64,000 nt of DNA from Flavobacteriaceae bacterium GF1 (GTDB lineage Bacteria > Bacteroidota > Bacteroidia > Flavobacteriales > Flavobacteriaceae), in the NCBI GenBank assembly GCA_009797885.1, contig WNKP01000004.1, forward strand, positions 124,001 through 188,000, in the 5' to 3' direction. This document shows positions 32,114 through 40,607 of this stretch, piece after piece. Position 1 is the stretch's first letter; every line of letters begins with the position of its first letter. The notes under the pieces are model-generated. The model was given only the letters and a program-made list of their open reading frames with translations, was not told the origin of the DNA and searched no databases. The translations under genes were made by a program, and so were the position numbers.

Positions 32114-33742
32114 ATGGATCTAAACTTCAATAAAAATGAAGATCATAATAAATTAATGCTTGCACAACTCCGACGAAAATTGGCCGATTTAAAGCTCGGA
32201 GGGGGTAAAAAACGAATTGAAAAGCACCATGCCAAAGGAAAAATGACCGCCAGGGAACGTATTGCCTATCTACTGGACTCCGATGAAGCGGCCATTGAAG
32301 TCGGCGCCTTTGCCGGCGAAGCCATGTATAAGGAACATGGGGGTTGTCCTTCCGGAGGTGTCGTGATCAAAATTGGCCATATTCAAGGAAAGCAATGTAT
32401 TGTTGTGGCCAATGATGCTACCGTTAAGGCTGGTGCTTGGTTCCCCATAACAGGAAAAAAGAACCTTAGGGCACAGGAAATAGCCATAGAGAATCGACTT
32501 CCCATTATTTATCTCGTGGACAGTGCGGGAGTCTATCTCCCCATGCAGGATGAAATTTTTCCGGACAAGGAACATTTTGGACGCATATTCCGGAACAATG
32601 CCGTAATGAGCAGTATGGGAATCACCCAAATTTCGGCAGTCATGGGAAGTTGTGTCGCCGGGGGCGCCTATTTGCCTATTATGAGTGATGAGGCGCTGAT
32701 CGTGGATAAGACAGGAAGTATTTTCCTAGCGGGAAGTTACCTGGTGAAGGCCGCCATTGGCGAAAGTATTGACAATGAAACCTTGGGAGGAGCCACAACG
32801 CACTGCGAGATTAGTGGTGTTACGGATTACAAGGCCAAAGATGATAAAGATGCCCTGGACACCATCAAAAACATTGTAGACAAAATAGGGACTTTTGAGA
32901 AAGCAGGCTACAATCGTATCGAACCCAAGGCCCCAACCGAAAATCAGGAGGAAATCTTTGGTATTCTACCCAAATCCAGAGCTGACCAATATGATATGTT
33001 GGAGATCATCAAGAGATTGGTGGATGATTCCAAATTTGAGCAATACAAGGAAGATTACGGAAAAACACTTTTGACGGGATATGCACGAATTGATGGCTGG
33101 GCCGTAGGCATTGTGGCCAACCAACGCAAAGTTGTAAAAAGTGGAAAAGGCGAAATGCAATTTGGAGGGGTTATCTATTCCGATTCCGCGGACAAAGCCA
33201 CTCGATTTATAGCGAATTGCAATCAGAAGAAAATCCCTTTGGTGTTTTTGCAGGATGTTACTGGTTTTATGGTAGGCAGTAAAAGCGAACACGGCGGAAT
33301 CATAAAGGATGGGGCCAAAATGGTGAACGCCGTTAGCAATTCAGTGGTTCCCAAATTCACCATAGTTGTTGGAAATAGTTATGGTGCCGGCAATTACGCC
33401 ATGTGTGGTAAAGCTTATGACCCCAGGTTAATTGTAGCATGGCCCAGTGCGGAGCTGGCGGTAATGAGCGGTAATTCGGCAGCCAAAGTGTTGCTACAGA
33501 TTGAAAAAGCCGCTTTGGAGAAAAAGGGAGAGGCCTTTGATACCGAAAAGGAAAAGGCCCTTTTTGAAAAAATAAAAACCCGGTACGATAATCAGGTATC
33601 GCCCTATTACGCTGCTGCACGTTTGTGGACCGACGCCATTATTGACCCTATGGCTACTAGAAGGTGGATCTCCATGGGTATCGAAGCCGCCAATCACGCT
33701 CCCATTGAAAAGCAGTTTAATCTAGGGGTATTGCAAGTATGA
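32114..33742 (+). CDS. Acyl-CoA carboxylase, carboxyltransferase (beta) subunit
   Basis: A 542-aa carboxyltransferase of the methylcrotonyl-/propionyl-CoA carboxylase beta family. It moves the carboxyl group from biotin to an acyl-CoA. Motifs: KGKMTARERIAYLLD at the start, the first oxyanion region GSCVAGGAYLPIMSDE, and the second GNSYGAGNYAMCGKAYDP. The sequence leans toward the methylcrotonyl-CoA type, which would place it in leucine catabolism, but the substrate cannot be fixed. No biotin carboxylase or biotin carrier gene lies next to it. Its TGA and the stop of the convergent gene abut as TGATCA. Confidence 0.87.
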   Translation: MDLNFNKNEDHNKLMLAQLRRKLADLKLGGGKKRIEKHHAKGKMTARERIAYLLDSDEAAIEVGAFAGEAMYKEHGGCPSGGVVIKIGHIQGKQCIVVANDATVKAGAWFPITGKKNLRAQEIAIENRLPIIYLVDSAGVYLPMQDEIFPDKEHFGRIFRNNAVMSSMGITQISAVMGSCVAGGAYLPIMSDEALIVDKTGSIFLAGSYLVKAAIGESIDNETLGGATTHCEISGVTDYKAKDDKDALDTIKNIVDKIGTFEKAGYNRIEPKAPTENQEEIFGILPKSRADQYDMLEIIKRLVDDSKFEQYKEDYGKTLLTGYARIDGWAVGIVANQRKVVKSGKGEMQFGGVIYSDSADKATRFIANCNQKKIPLVFLQDVTGFMVGSKSEHGGIIKDGAKMVNAVSNSVVPKFTIVVGNSYGAGNYAMCGKAYDPRLIVAWPSAELAVMSGNSAAKVLLQIEKAALEKKGEAFDTEKEKALFEKIKTRYDNQVSPYYAAARLWTDAIIDPMATRRWISMGIEAANHAPIEKQFNLGVLQV

Positions 33743-34909
33743 TCACCTTGCACTCTTCATCATAATATTCGCCGTGGGTTTGTCACCTACCTTAAGTACC
33801 ATGACCTGATATCCTTCCTTACGGAAAAATATCTCATCATTCGTATTGGCCGCTATGGTATAGCGTCCTTTGTCATCGGTAACCACGGTCTCTTTGGTTC
33901 GTTTATTGGTAACCTCCACACCTTGTACCATACGACCTCCCATTAAAGTGAAACCCGAAATGGTTCGAATTTTCTTCCTTTTACGTAACTCCCTTTTTTC
34001 AAAACGCTGCGCTACTTTTTCCGGTACCATCAGGGAAGTTTCCAGATAATAGGCCATGTTTTGGTCCGTAATCCGTTCCCATTTACCCTGACTTGCATAT
34101 TTTCTATAGGAACCATACTTATCCGGCGCTCCGGCCAATATCAATCCCAATTCCTCATTCCCATATACCGTCAATAGTTCCAGTGATAGCATAAAGTCAT
34201 TTCTAACGTAAAGATCGTATGGCTTTAAATCTACCCAGACGATCTTATCCGTCTTTTTTACGGTGACCAAAATATTCTCCCCGGATTTGTTCAAATTGGT
34301 CTTTGGCCTGCCCATTGTTCCATCATCCTTATAAATATTGACGCGGAGCAGCAGGCTGTCCGAAGGGTTGTGGAATACTTCGAACTGAAAGCGTTCCAAT
34401 CTACGAAGTCCACTTTTTGCAATTATGCGGGTGGCCAACTCACCTCCCAGGGCAATCTGGTCTTTCCAATAACCAAAAATACGCTGGCCGGAGTTTTTAT
34501 AACCAATGGTATTTTGAATAAACCGTTCGCCCTTGTTGGATACCACCACCTCATCCAATTCCACCCTGGTAGGTGTCATTTTAAAAACCGGATATTCATT
34601 GTAAACCAATGGCATTTCGGCTACCGGTATGTTCAAAGAACCGTAACCCAAGGCGGAAAAGAGTATAATTGCCTCGGATTCCACCTTATTTTTTTGAAAA
34701 TAAAGATGGAAAAGACCTTCTTCGTCACTTACGGTTCCGATACCTTTTTCAACAATACCAATATTTACATAAGGAATGGGCTCCCCTGTTTTTGAATCCA
34801 CCACCTTCCCTTTATAGTCTTTTTGGCCCACACCAAACTTAAAGACAAATAACAAGATGAACGAGGCCAATAAACGGACCTTAAAACTATGGTGTCCCAA
34901 TACTTCCAA
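33743..34909 (-). CDS. Carboxypeptidase-regulatory-like domain protein, secreted
   Basis: A 388-aa envelope protein with a signal-type segment (LLASFILLFVFKFGVGQ) followed by a carboxypeptidase-regulatory-like beta sandwich (YKGKVVDSKTGEPIPYVNIGI). The middle (about 130-300) is unassigned, with WKDQIALGGELATRI and FHNPSDSLLLRVNIY; the end resembles a second regulatory-like domain (VEVTNKRTKETVVTDDKGRY). There is no ATG before the signal segment; the start is probably TTG at 34909 (TTG GAA) or TTG at 34900, overlapping the upstream gene by about 20 nt. Its function is unknown, but overlap with the plug-domain gene implies a joint role. Confidence 0.7.
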   Translation of the reverse strand: MEVLGHHSFKVRLLASFILLFVFKFGVGQKDYKGKVVDSKTGEPIPYVNIGIVEKGIGTVSDEEGLFHLYFQKNKVESEAIILFSALGYGSLNIPVAEMPLVYNEYPVFKMTPTRVELDEVVVSNKGERFIQNTIGYKNSGQRIFGYWKDQIALGGELATRIIAKSGLRRLERFQFEVFHNPSDSLLLRVNIYKDDGTMGRPKTNLNKSGENILVTVKKTDKIVWVDLKPYDLYVRNDFMLSLELLTVYGNEELGLILAGAPDKYGSYRKYASQGKWERITDQNMAYYLETSLMVPEKVAQRFEKRELRKRKKIRTISGFTLMGGRMVQGVEVTNKRTKETVVTDDKGRYTIAANTNDEIFFRKEGYQVMVLKVGDKPTANIMMKSAR

Positions 34910-36680
34910 TGGTCCTTACATTAAAAAGTTCTTGGTTCGTGTCCTTTACGTTCAATTTAAACACCCGTACTTCTTTGCGCTGTTCTTTGGAACCATAGTT
35001 GTGGTAAATGGTTGCCTTTAAATAGGTAGGGGTCAGACTCTTGTTGCCCTGGTATTTTATATTCGCCCTCCATATTCCTGGAATTGAACCATCTATAAGA
35101 TATTCCGAGCAGGCATATCCCAGTTCCTTTTCCCGTAAAATGATTTCAGGATTTTCTTCAAGACTATGCTTCCAGGTGTAGTATTGCCCTTCCGGGTTTA
35201 CAAATTGTAGATCAAATTCCGCTTCGCTATCGTTCCATTCGAATACCAAACGCGTTCCTTTATATTCTTCCCCATCCATACTAACCCGCTTACTTTTTAC
35301 AACCCTGTCGTCAACCTCCAAAGCCAGCAGGTTATTGAACTCCCTTTTAATTATTGTTGAAAAGGTACTTGTATCGGTTTCCATAAATCCTTCATCCAAC
35401 AAATAAAAATATCGCGCATAGACCTTCGCCGCCATGGCAGTTTTTCCCAAATTTCTATTACTATTGGCAAGTTCCAAATACGATTGCGCATAATGGGGCC
35501 TTAAAATGAATACATCTTTGGTCACCTGATGTGAAAGCCCAAACCTTTCCTGTGATTCATAGATGTAGGCCAATGCTTTCAATACTACGGGATTCCCGAC
35601 AAAAGAATCCATGGCACCTTCCACTACGGCATCCGCAAACTGTTGCGCATTCCATTTTTCATAAAAAAACCTATAGGCATCCAAAATAAAGTAGGGATTG
35701 CCAGCATATTTGTCCAAATTGGATTCAAAGATTGCCTGGGCTTCCTCAAATGTTGTTGCGCTTTCCAATTCCCTTAAATACGTGGGTGCATTCTTTAAAG
35801 CTACTGAACTGGATACCACAGGTTCGCGTAAAAAATTATTCCTTAACCTAGCAGTATCCCAGGGCCTACCATTTTTATCCTTGGGTATGACCGTTCCTGT
35901 TTTTGTATTGATGACGATTACACCTCCCCTGGCCATTGTTCCATATTTAACCGTCCCTGCAGAGGAAGATAAAATACCTATCCGTCTTATGTTTTGAACA
36001 TCTATAAAATCAGGAAAATCGGTAAACAATTGTCCGTCAATATCAAAGATGGCCCTTCCTCCCCTTAGCAAAACCGACCGTCCTGCATTGGCCCCGAAGG
36101 CCGCTCCAAACCCCACCGTTGTGGCATTGGGAGTTCCAACAGTTCCCGAACCCATGCCAAGACCATTCAACACCCTAATACCAGCAAATCTGTTTTGTAA
36201 TACCAAGGCTAAATTGTATTCTCCCGGCAGAATGTCATTTCCATCCATTATTCTGACGGAATAGGATACTTTTGTTTTATCCAGATATCCAAAAAGGGTT
36301 TTGAGAATGTTTGGGTTGGTGGCGTATTGTGTCTCCAGTTCTTTCTGGCTGTTGTTCCTATTTTGGGTAACCGTGACATTTTTGAGTTTTACCACTTTGG
36401 GAAACATTTCCACATTTAATGTTTTTGTCACGTCTTCCACCCGTATTTGGATAGGTTCCATACCAGGATAATTGTAGAACAAGGCATCACCGGGCGAAGC
36501 CAAAATCCTATATTTTCCATCTTCGTCCGTATTGGTGGAAACCCCACTGTTAACGATTTGCACATTGGCGTTTGGGAGAAGATTCTCCCCATCCGTAATG
36601 GTACCTTTTATAAAACGTTCTTGTGCGGAGCAGATAAAAACTGAAATCGAAAGGATGAGGACAGTGTAAAATATTTTCAT
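34887..36680 (-). CDS. Carboxypeptidase-regulatory-like plus TonB-plug domain protein without a barrel
   Basis: A 597-aa secreted protein (signal peptide VLILSISVFICSAQ). Residues about 22-95 form a carboxypeptidase-regulatory-like domain (IKGTITDGENLLPNANVQI). Residues about 130-265 look like a TonB-receptor plug (LVLQNRFAGIRVLNGLGMG, VLLRGGRAIFDIDGQ, ARGGVIVINTKTG). Instead of a beta barrel, the plug is followed by a helical TPR-like region (VVLKALAYIYESQERFGLS, YLELANSNRNLGKTAMAAK) and a beta domain. The protein therefore cannot form a channel and may act as a ligand-binding or scaffolding part. It overlaps the next gene by 23 nt. Confidence 0.72.
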   Translation of the reverse strand: MKIFYTVLILSISVFICSAQERFIKGTITDGENLLPNANVQIVNSGVSTNTDEDGKYRILASPGDALFYNYPGMEPIQIRVEDVTKTLNVEMFPKVVKLKNVTVTQNRNNSQKELETQYATNPNILKTLFGYLDKTKVSYSVRIMDGNDILPGEYNLALVLQNRFAGIRVLNGLGMGSGTVGTPNATTVGFGAAFGANAGRSVLLRGGRAIFDIDGQLFTDFPDFIDVQNIRRIGILSSSAGTVKYGTMARGGVIVINTKTGTVIPKDKNGRPWDTARLRNNFLREPVVSSSVALKNAPTYLRELESATTFEEAQAIFESNLDKYAGNPYFILDAYRFFYEKWNAQQFADAVVEGAMDSFVGNPVVLKALAYIYESQERFGLSHQVTKDVFILRPHYAQSYLELANSNRNLGKTAMAAKVYARYFYLLDEGFMETDTSTFSTIIKREFNNLLALEVDDRVVKSKRVSMDGEEYKGTRLVFEWNDSEAEFDLQFVNPEGQYYTWKHSLEENPEIILREKELGYACSEYLIDGSIPGIWRANIKYQGNKSLTPTYLKATIYHNYGSKEQRKEVRVFKLNVKDTNQELFNVRTIGSIGTP

Positions 36681-36752
36681 GGCAATTTTTCCAATAATTT
36701 ATTCATAATCAGTCAAATTAACAACTGATTAAGGTAAACTTTAACGTTACCT

Positions 36753-38114
36753 TCAATTCCCTTGATATGTCCTAACACGAGGTATCACCAACAATTTGGT
36801 CTGGCGACCATTGACATATCGAAACCCCTCTTCCCCAAAAAAACCGGCTTCCTCCAACATGATTCGGATGTCCCTTTTCCATTCCGGAATCGTCACTGTG
36901 GTATTCAATTCAATGGCATACACCGTATTGGTGTTCAGTGGATAATTCTCCCCATCATCTTTCATTACGCCTTCCTGTGCATCCCACATACCAATGGTTG
37001 TTCCTGCAGAATGGCCATACAACCCCAGAGGGTGCGTATAAATAGTCGGTCGTAATCCCACTTTCCTGGCATCGGACAAGGCCTTTGCCAAAATTTGATT
37101 CCCTGTTTTACCCTGGATCATGTTCGTCGTTAAAAAATCCTGGACCCTGTTGCCCTCTTTTAAGGCATCGACCAAAAAACTGGGCGGACTTTTTTCCTTT
37201 GGTTTAAGTACATAGGCCAATTCCTGACAGTCCGTATTTAAGCGTAAATAGGTGATGCCAAAATCACAGTGCACTAAATCCCCCGGTAGGATAACCATAT
37301 CTTCCGGCCTACCTGAAAATGAATACAAATGACTGACCAGTTCTTCACTACTACGTTGTACATCCACTGTTGGGTGAAACCAGGTTTCCAATCCCAAATC
37401 CGTAGCTTTTTGGCGCATCCACCATTCTACTTCCGATGTTGTGGTCACCCCCGGGGTAATTACTTTTTCTGAAAAGGCTTTGGCAATAATATCGTGGGTA
37501 ATATCCACCAATTGGTTATAAATGATCATTTCCCGTTCGGTACGCGTTTCGATCCAGCGTACCGCCAACTGTTCGGCCGACACTATCCTGGAATGATATT
37601 TTTTAGGAAGGTTTTCAAGCAATTCTTCATAATCCGTTTTTACCAGGCCATCGGCAATATTGTGGTCTTTTGAAAAATTCAGGCCTATTTTCCTGGGATT
37701 GCGTTCGTCAATTAACTGCACCAATCTTTTCCACTGATTGGGCTCCTTGTCTTTATCCCATGCCGATTCTATATTCCTTCCTACATTATATCTGGCTACT
37801 GCCAACTTATGGATACTGTCCTTGGCCGCATCCCGATAAAAGAGCAGTATGGTCCTACGACGGGCATTTAACCAGGTTGCGGGCAACATGGTGCGTAAAA
37901 CCGGATCCTCATTATACTCCCGTGAAATGATCAGCCACATGTCAATATCCGTCTTATCCATCAATTCTGGAAGTAGGTTATTGAACCGATCTGCTAAAAT
38001 TTCATCGATTACCCGGGCGCGTTCCTTCTCTGGAAGGATCTGCTGGGTCAACACAAGGCATGGAAAGAGAAGAAAAATGTAGTGTACTAATTTCATGGAG
38101 TTTGATTTTTTCAT
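36753..38114 (-). CDS. Secreted M24 family metallopeptidase (Xaa-Pro aminopeptidase-like)
   Basis: A 453-aa protein with a signal peptide (LVHYIFLLFPCLVLTQ), so probably periplasmic. The N-terminal creatinase-like domain (ADRFNNLLPELMDKTDIDMWLI) precedes a pita-bread catalytic domain whose five metal ligands can be seen: aspartates in VHCDFGITY and LNTDCQEL, histidine in THPLGLYGH, and glutamates in VYAIELN and MLEEAGFF. All appear intact, so it should be an active aminopeptidase or prolidase-like enzyme. The ATG at 38114 (or 38096) gives the signal peptide. Upstream lies the long heptamer-array element. Confidence 0.85.
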   Translation of the reverse strand: MKKSNSMKLVHYIFLLFPCLVLTQQILPEKERARVIDEILADRFNNLLPELMDKTDIDMWLIISREYNEDPVLRTMLPATWLNARRRTILLFYRDAAKDSIHKLAVARYNVGRNIESAWDKDKEPNQWKRLVQLIDERNPRKIGLNFSKDHNIADGLVKTDYEELLENLPKKYHSRIVSAEQLAVRWIETRTEREMIIYNQLVDITHDIIAKAFSEKVITPGVTTTSEVEWWMRQKATDLGLETWFHPTVDVQRSSEELVSHLYSFSGRPEDMVILPGDLVHCDFGITYLRLNTDCQELAYVLKPKEKSPPSFLVDALKEGNRVQDFLTTNMIQGKTGNQILAKALSDARKVGLRPTIYTHPLGLYGHSAGTTIGMWDAQEGVMKDDGENYPLNTNTVYAIELNTTVTIPEWKRDIRIMLEEAGFFGEEGFRYVNGRQTKLLVIPRVRTYQGN

Positions 38115-38163
38115 GAAGATAATGAACTAGCTTGAGGAAGCGCCATCGAGATATCAGAATCAG

Positions 38164-38408
38164 GGGTTAGAGGTTAGGAGTTAGGGGTTAGGGATTAGAG
38201 GTTGGGAATTAGAAGTTGGGTGTTGGGAATTAGAAGTTGGGTGTTGGGTGTTGGGTGTTGGGTGTTGGAAGCTGGGAGTTAGGAATTGGAAGCGGGAAGT
38301 GGGAACTTAGGAGTTAGGAGTCAGAAGTTAGAAGTCAGAAGTGAGAAGTGAGAAGTGAGAAGTGAGAAGTGAGAAGTGAGAAGTGAGAAGTGAGAAGTTA
38401 AGAGTCGG
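38164..38408. repeat. Long heptamer array, 35 units in strict 7-bp register (arm A)
   Basis: From 38164 to 38408 the sequence divides into 35 seven-base units without a single insertion or deletion. Units vary around RRGTTRG: GGGTTAG, GAGTTAG, AAGTTGG, GTGTTGG, then AAGTGAG repeated eight times at 38339-38394. A 21-bp block (three units) is duplicated at 38206-38226 and 38227-38247, and GTGTTGG occurs four times at 38241-38268. These higher-order copies in multiples of seven point to slippage or unequal exchange. Confidence 0.95.
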
Positions 38409-38420
38409 GATAAAGCAATC

Positions 38421-38546
38421 TTGTTTCTTGAATCTTAAATCTTGACTCTTGATTCTTGATTCATGACCCTTGATTCATGACCCTTGATTCATGACCCTTG
38501 ATTCTTGACCCTTGACTCTTGGCTCTTGATTCTTGGCTCTTGATTC
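38421..38546. repeat. Opposed heptamer array, 18 units (arm B)
   Basis: From 38421 to 38546 there are 18 exact seven-base units such as TTGATTC, ATGACCC, TTGACTC and TTGGCTC, including three copies of the 14-bp pair TTGATTC-ATGACCC. On the complementary strand the units read GAATCAA, GAGTCAA and GGGTCAT, so they are the same degenerate family as arm A in reverse orientation. A 12-nt spacer (38409-38420) separates the arms. No gene was found in the gap 38115-38620. Confidence 0.93.
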
Positions 38547-38620
38547 TAGTCCCCGATGTGCTTTGACTACAGGTTTGTTACCCCTGAGGAAGGGTCTTGG
38601 GAGATTCCAATGGTTAAAAC

Positions 38621-39691
38621 TTAGGGCTTTTGCAATTGAAGTACTGTTTCTTCCCGGCGAATCTTACCATTTTTGGTTTCCACAAATTTAGGCGTGCTTA
38701 GAATCCGCTTTGGCTTTTCAAACTTATCAAGGTCTCGCAGGCTATCTATTCTTTTTTGTAGTATTTCCCCATCCACATCCCCCTCAATTACAAGTACCAA
38801 CTCCTCCCCTAGTTGCCCATGGGGAATGCCAAAAGCAAAAAACCTATTTTCAATTAATGGTGCCAATTTTTCCTCGATTCGCTCAGGAATCAATTTGACT
38901 CCTCCGGAATTGATGACATTGTCATACCTGCCCAGCCATTTAAAATGGGTGTCATCCCTAATTTCCACCAAATCATTGGTAATAATCCTTTCTGCAGAAA
39001 CCTTTGGAGCCACAATGACCAGGCAGCCCCTTTCATCCCTTTCAATTTGAATATCGGGCAAGGTCTGGAAATAGGTCTCGTGAGTACCTGACTTGACATT
39101 TCCTATTTCCCTCACTGCAATGTGGGTCACCGTTTCCGTCATGCCATAGGTCTCAAAAATGGTTCCTTGCTGTTTTGCCAAGGCTTCTCGAAGCGATTTT
39201 GATATTGGTGCACCACCAACAATGAGTTTTTCAATATTTTGAAGACCGGCCAAGGAATTTTCCACCTGTAAGGGCACCATGGCACAAAAACCGTATTGCT
39301 TTTGAGGGACCGTCAAAGGTTTTGATGAGGGGGCAACAATATCCAATTCCAAACCTAAAATCAATGCCCTTACCAACATCATTTTCCCAGCAATATGTTG
39401 GGCAGAAAGACATAGAAGCGAAGAACTGCCTGGTCTAAGGTCAAAAAACCTACCTGTGGTCAACGCAGAGTTGACCATGAATTCCTTGTTGATTTCAATA
39501 ATCTTGGGTTGACCTGTAGAACCGGAAGTTTGTACTGGGATACATTCTGACGGTCCAAGCCATTCCAATAGAAAATTACCTGCGGCCTTTTCAAAATCCT
39601 GCCCTTCCTTTACCCAGGAATAGGCCACTTCATATAATCCATCCCCATTAAAGTGGATACCATTGAGCTTAAACGCCGGATGAATTCCCAT
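38621..39691 (-). CDS. menE: o-Succinylbenzoate-CoA ligase, short form
   Basis: A 356-aa AMP-forming ligase that activates o-succinylbenzoate with CoA in menaquinone synthesis. Adenylation motifs are PVQTSGSTGQPK (P-loop), ETYGMTETVTHIA, and the hinge region WLGRYDNVINSGGVKLIPE; the C-terminal lysine motif is ETKNGKIRREE. The protein is about 100 residues shorter than E. coli MenE, as is usual in Bacteroidota, lacking much of the N-terminal subdomain. The ATG at 39691 overlaps the CPBP protease gene by 23 nt. It is the last gene of the menC-protease-menE run. Confidence 0.9.
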   Translation of the reverse strand: MGIHPAFKLNGIHFNGDGLYEVAYSWVKEGQDFEKAAGNFLLEWLGPSECIPVQTSGSTGQPKIIEINKEFMVNSALTTGRFFDLRPGSSSLLCLSAQHIAGKMMLVRALILGLELDIVAPSSKPLTVPQKQYGFCAMVPLQVENSLAGLQNIEKLIVGGAPISKSLREALAKQQGTIFETYGMTETVTHIAVREIGNVKSGTHETYFQTLPDIQIERDERGCLVIVAPKVSAERIITNDLVEIRDDTHFKWLGRYDNVINSGGVKLIPERIEEKLAPLIENRFFAFGIPHGQLGEELVLVIEGDVDGEILQKRIDSLRDLDKFEKPKRILSTPKFVETKNGKIRREETVLQLQKP

Positions 39692-40607
39692 CTTGGATAG
39701 CTATAAACTTTTCTTTGGTCATCACATCACCAATCAATCGTTCCTTCCAATTGGACCATTTATACTTTCGTGAAAAGACAACCAACAAAATAGGGAATAC
39801 CACAAAAACCGGAATAAATGCTTCCAACCCCAGACTGGGTTCGGAAACGTCCCTATAAATGGAATCTGTTTGGAAAGCGGTCCAATCGGCCGTCACCAAC
39901 AATGCCGTTATCAAATTATTGGCGGCATGGAATCCCAGTGCGAGTTCCAAACCTTCGTCCATCAGCGTAATGATGCCCAAAAAGAAACCTGTTCCAATAT
40001 AAAAGACCATAATGCCGAATCCTAGCTTTTCGACCTCTGGATTTGCAATATGCATCAGGCCAAATAGAACTGAAGTGATGACCAAGGGCAGCCAGCGATT
40101 TTTAGCCAAAATTCCCAATCCCTGCATCAAATATCCTCGGAAGAAATATTCTTCAAAACTTGTTTGGCAAGGTATCAGTAGTATAGCGATAACGGCAAGG
40201 GGAAGAAATCTCGATAGATTAAAATTAAAAACATAGTCCTGCGGGGAAAGGTAAATGCCAATTAAGGTAAAACAACAGGTAATAGTTCCCCAAATGAAAA
40301 AAGCAAAAAAGATTCGTTTCCAGTCTATTCGGGGTCTCGAGGTTGTCAAAGAAGTCAGTGTTTGTGGGTGCACCCATTTGACCCAACACAAAAGAATTAA
40401 CAAAAAGGCGGTAAATTGCAACAAGTTTTCGGCAAGAAATCGATTACTCCCTTTTCGTTCAATTTCACTTTGCATTATCGCCTCAACATCCAGGCCCAAA
40501 AGTAAAATGCCTAAATATGCCACTGCCGTCAATCCAAAAAATACTGTTGGGATAATAAAATATTTCCAAATACCTAGTTTTCCTCTGTATCCTTGTTCTA
40601 TGTACAT
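39669..40607 (-). CDS. CPBP family intramembrane metalloprotease
   Basis: A 312-aa protein with about eight hydrophobic segments. The CPBP (CaaX protease and bacteriocin-processing, Abi) signatures are present: EEYFFRGYLMQG (EExxxR), FGLMHIANPE with its metal-binding histidine, and GFHAANNLITA with the HxxxN-type motif. It is a membrane-embedded protease of unknown substrate. The ATG at 40607 overlaps the end of menC by 10 nt; a TTG nine codons upstream is less likely. Its position between menC and menE is recurrent in flavobacteria, but no quinone role is known. Confidence 0.85.
   Translation of the reverse strand: MYIEQGYRGKLGIWKYFIIPTVFFGLTAVAYLGILLLGLDVEAIMQSEIERKGSNRFLAENLLQFTAFLLILLCWVKWVHPQTLTSLTTSRPRIDWKRIFFAFFIWGTITCCFTLIGIYLSPQDYVFNFNLSRFLPLAVIAILLIPCQTSFEEYFFRGYLMQGLGILAKNRWLPLVITSVLFGLMHIANPEVEKLGFGIMVFYIGTGFFLGIITLMDEGLELALGFHAANNLITALLVTADWTAFQTDSIYRDVSEPSLGLEAFIPVFVVFPILLVVFSRKYKWSNWKERLIGDVMTKEKFIAIQDGNSSGV

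Noticed and set aside
38164-38546. Possible CRISPR array in the heptamer region
   Set aside because: Units are contiguous seven-base repeats without unique spacers, and no cas gene is present.
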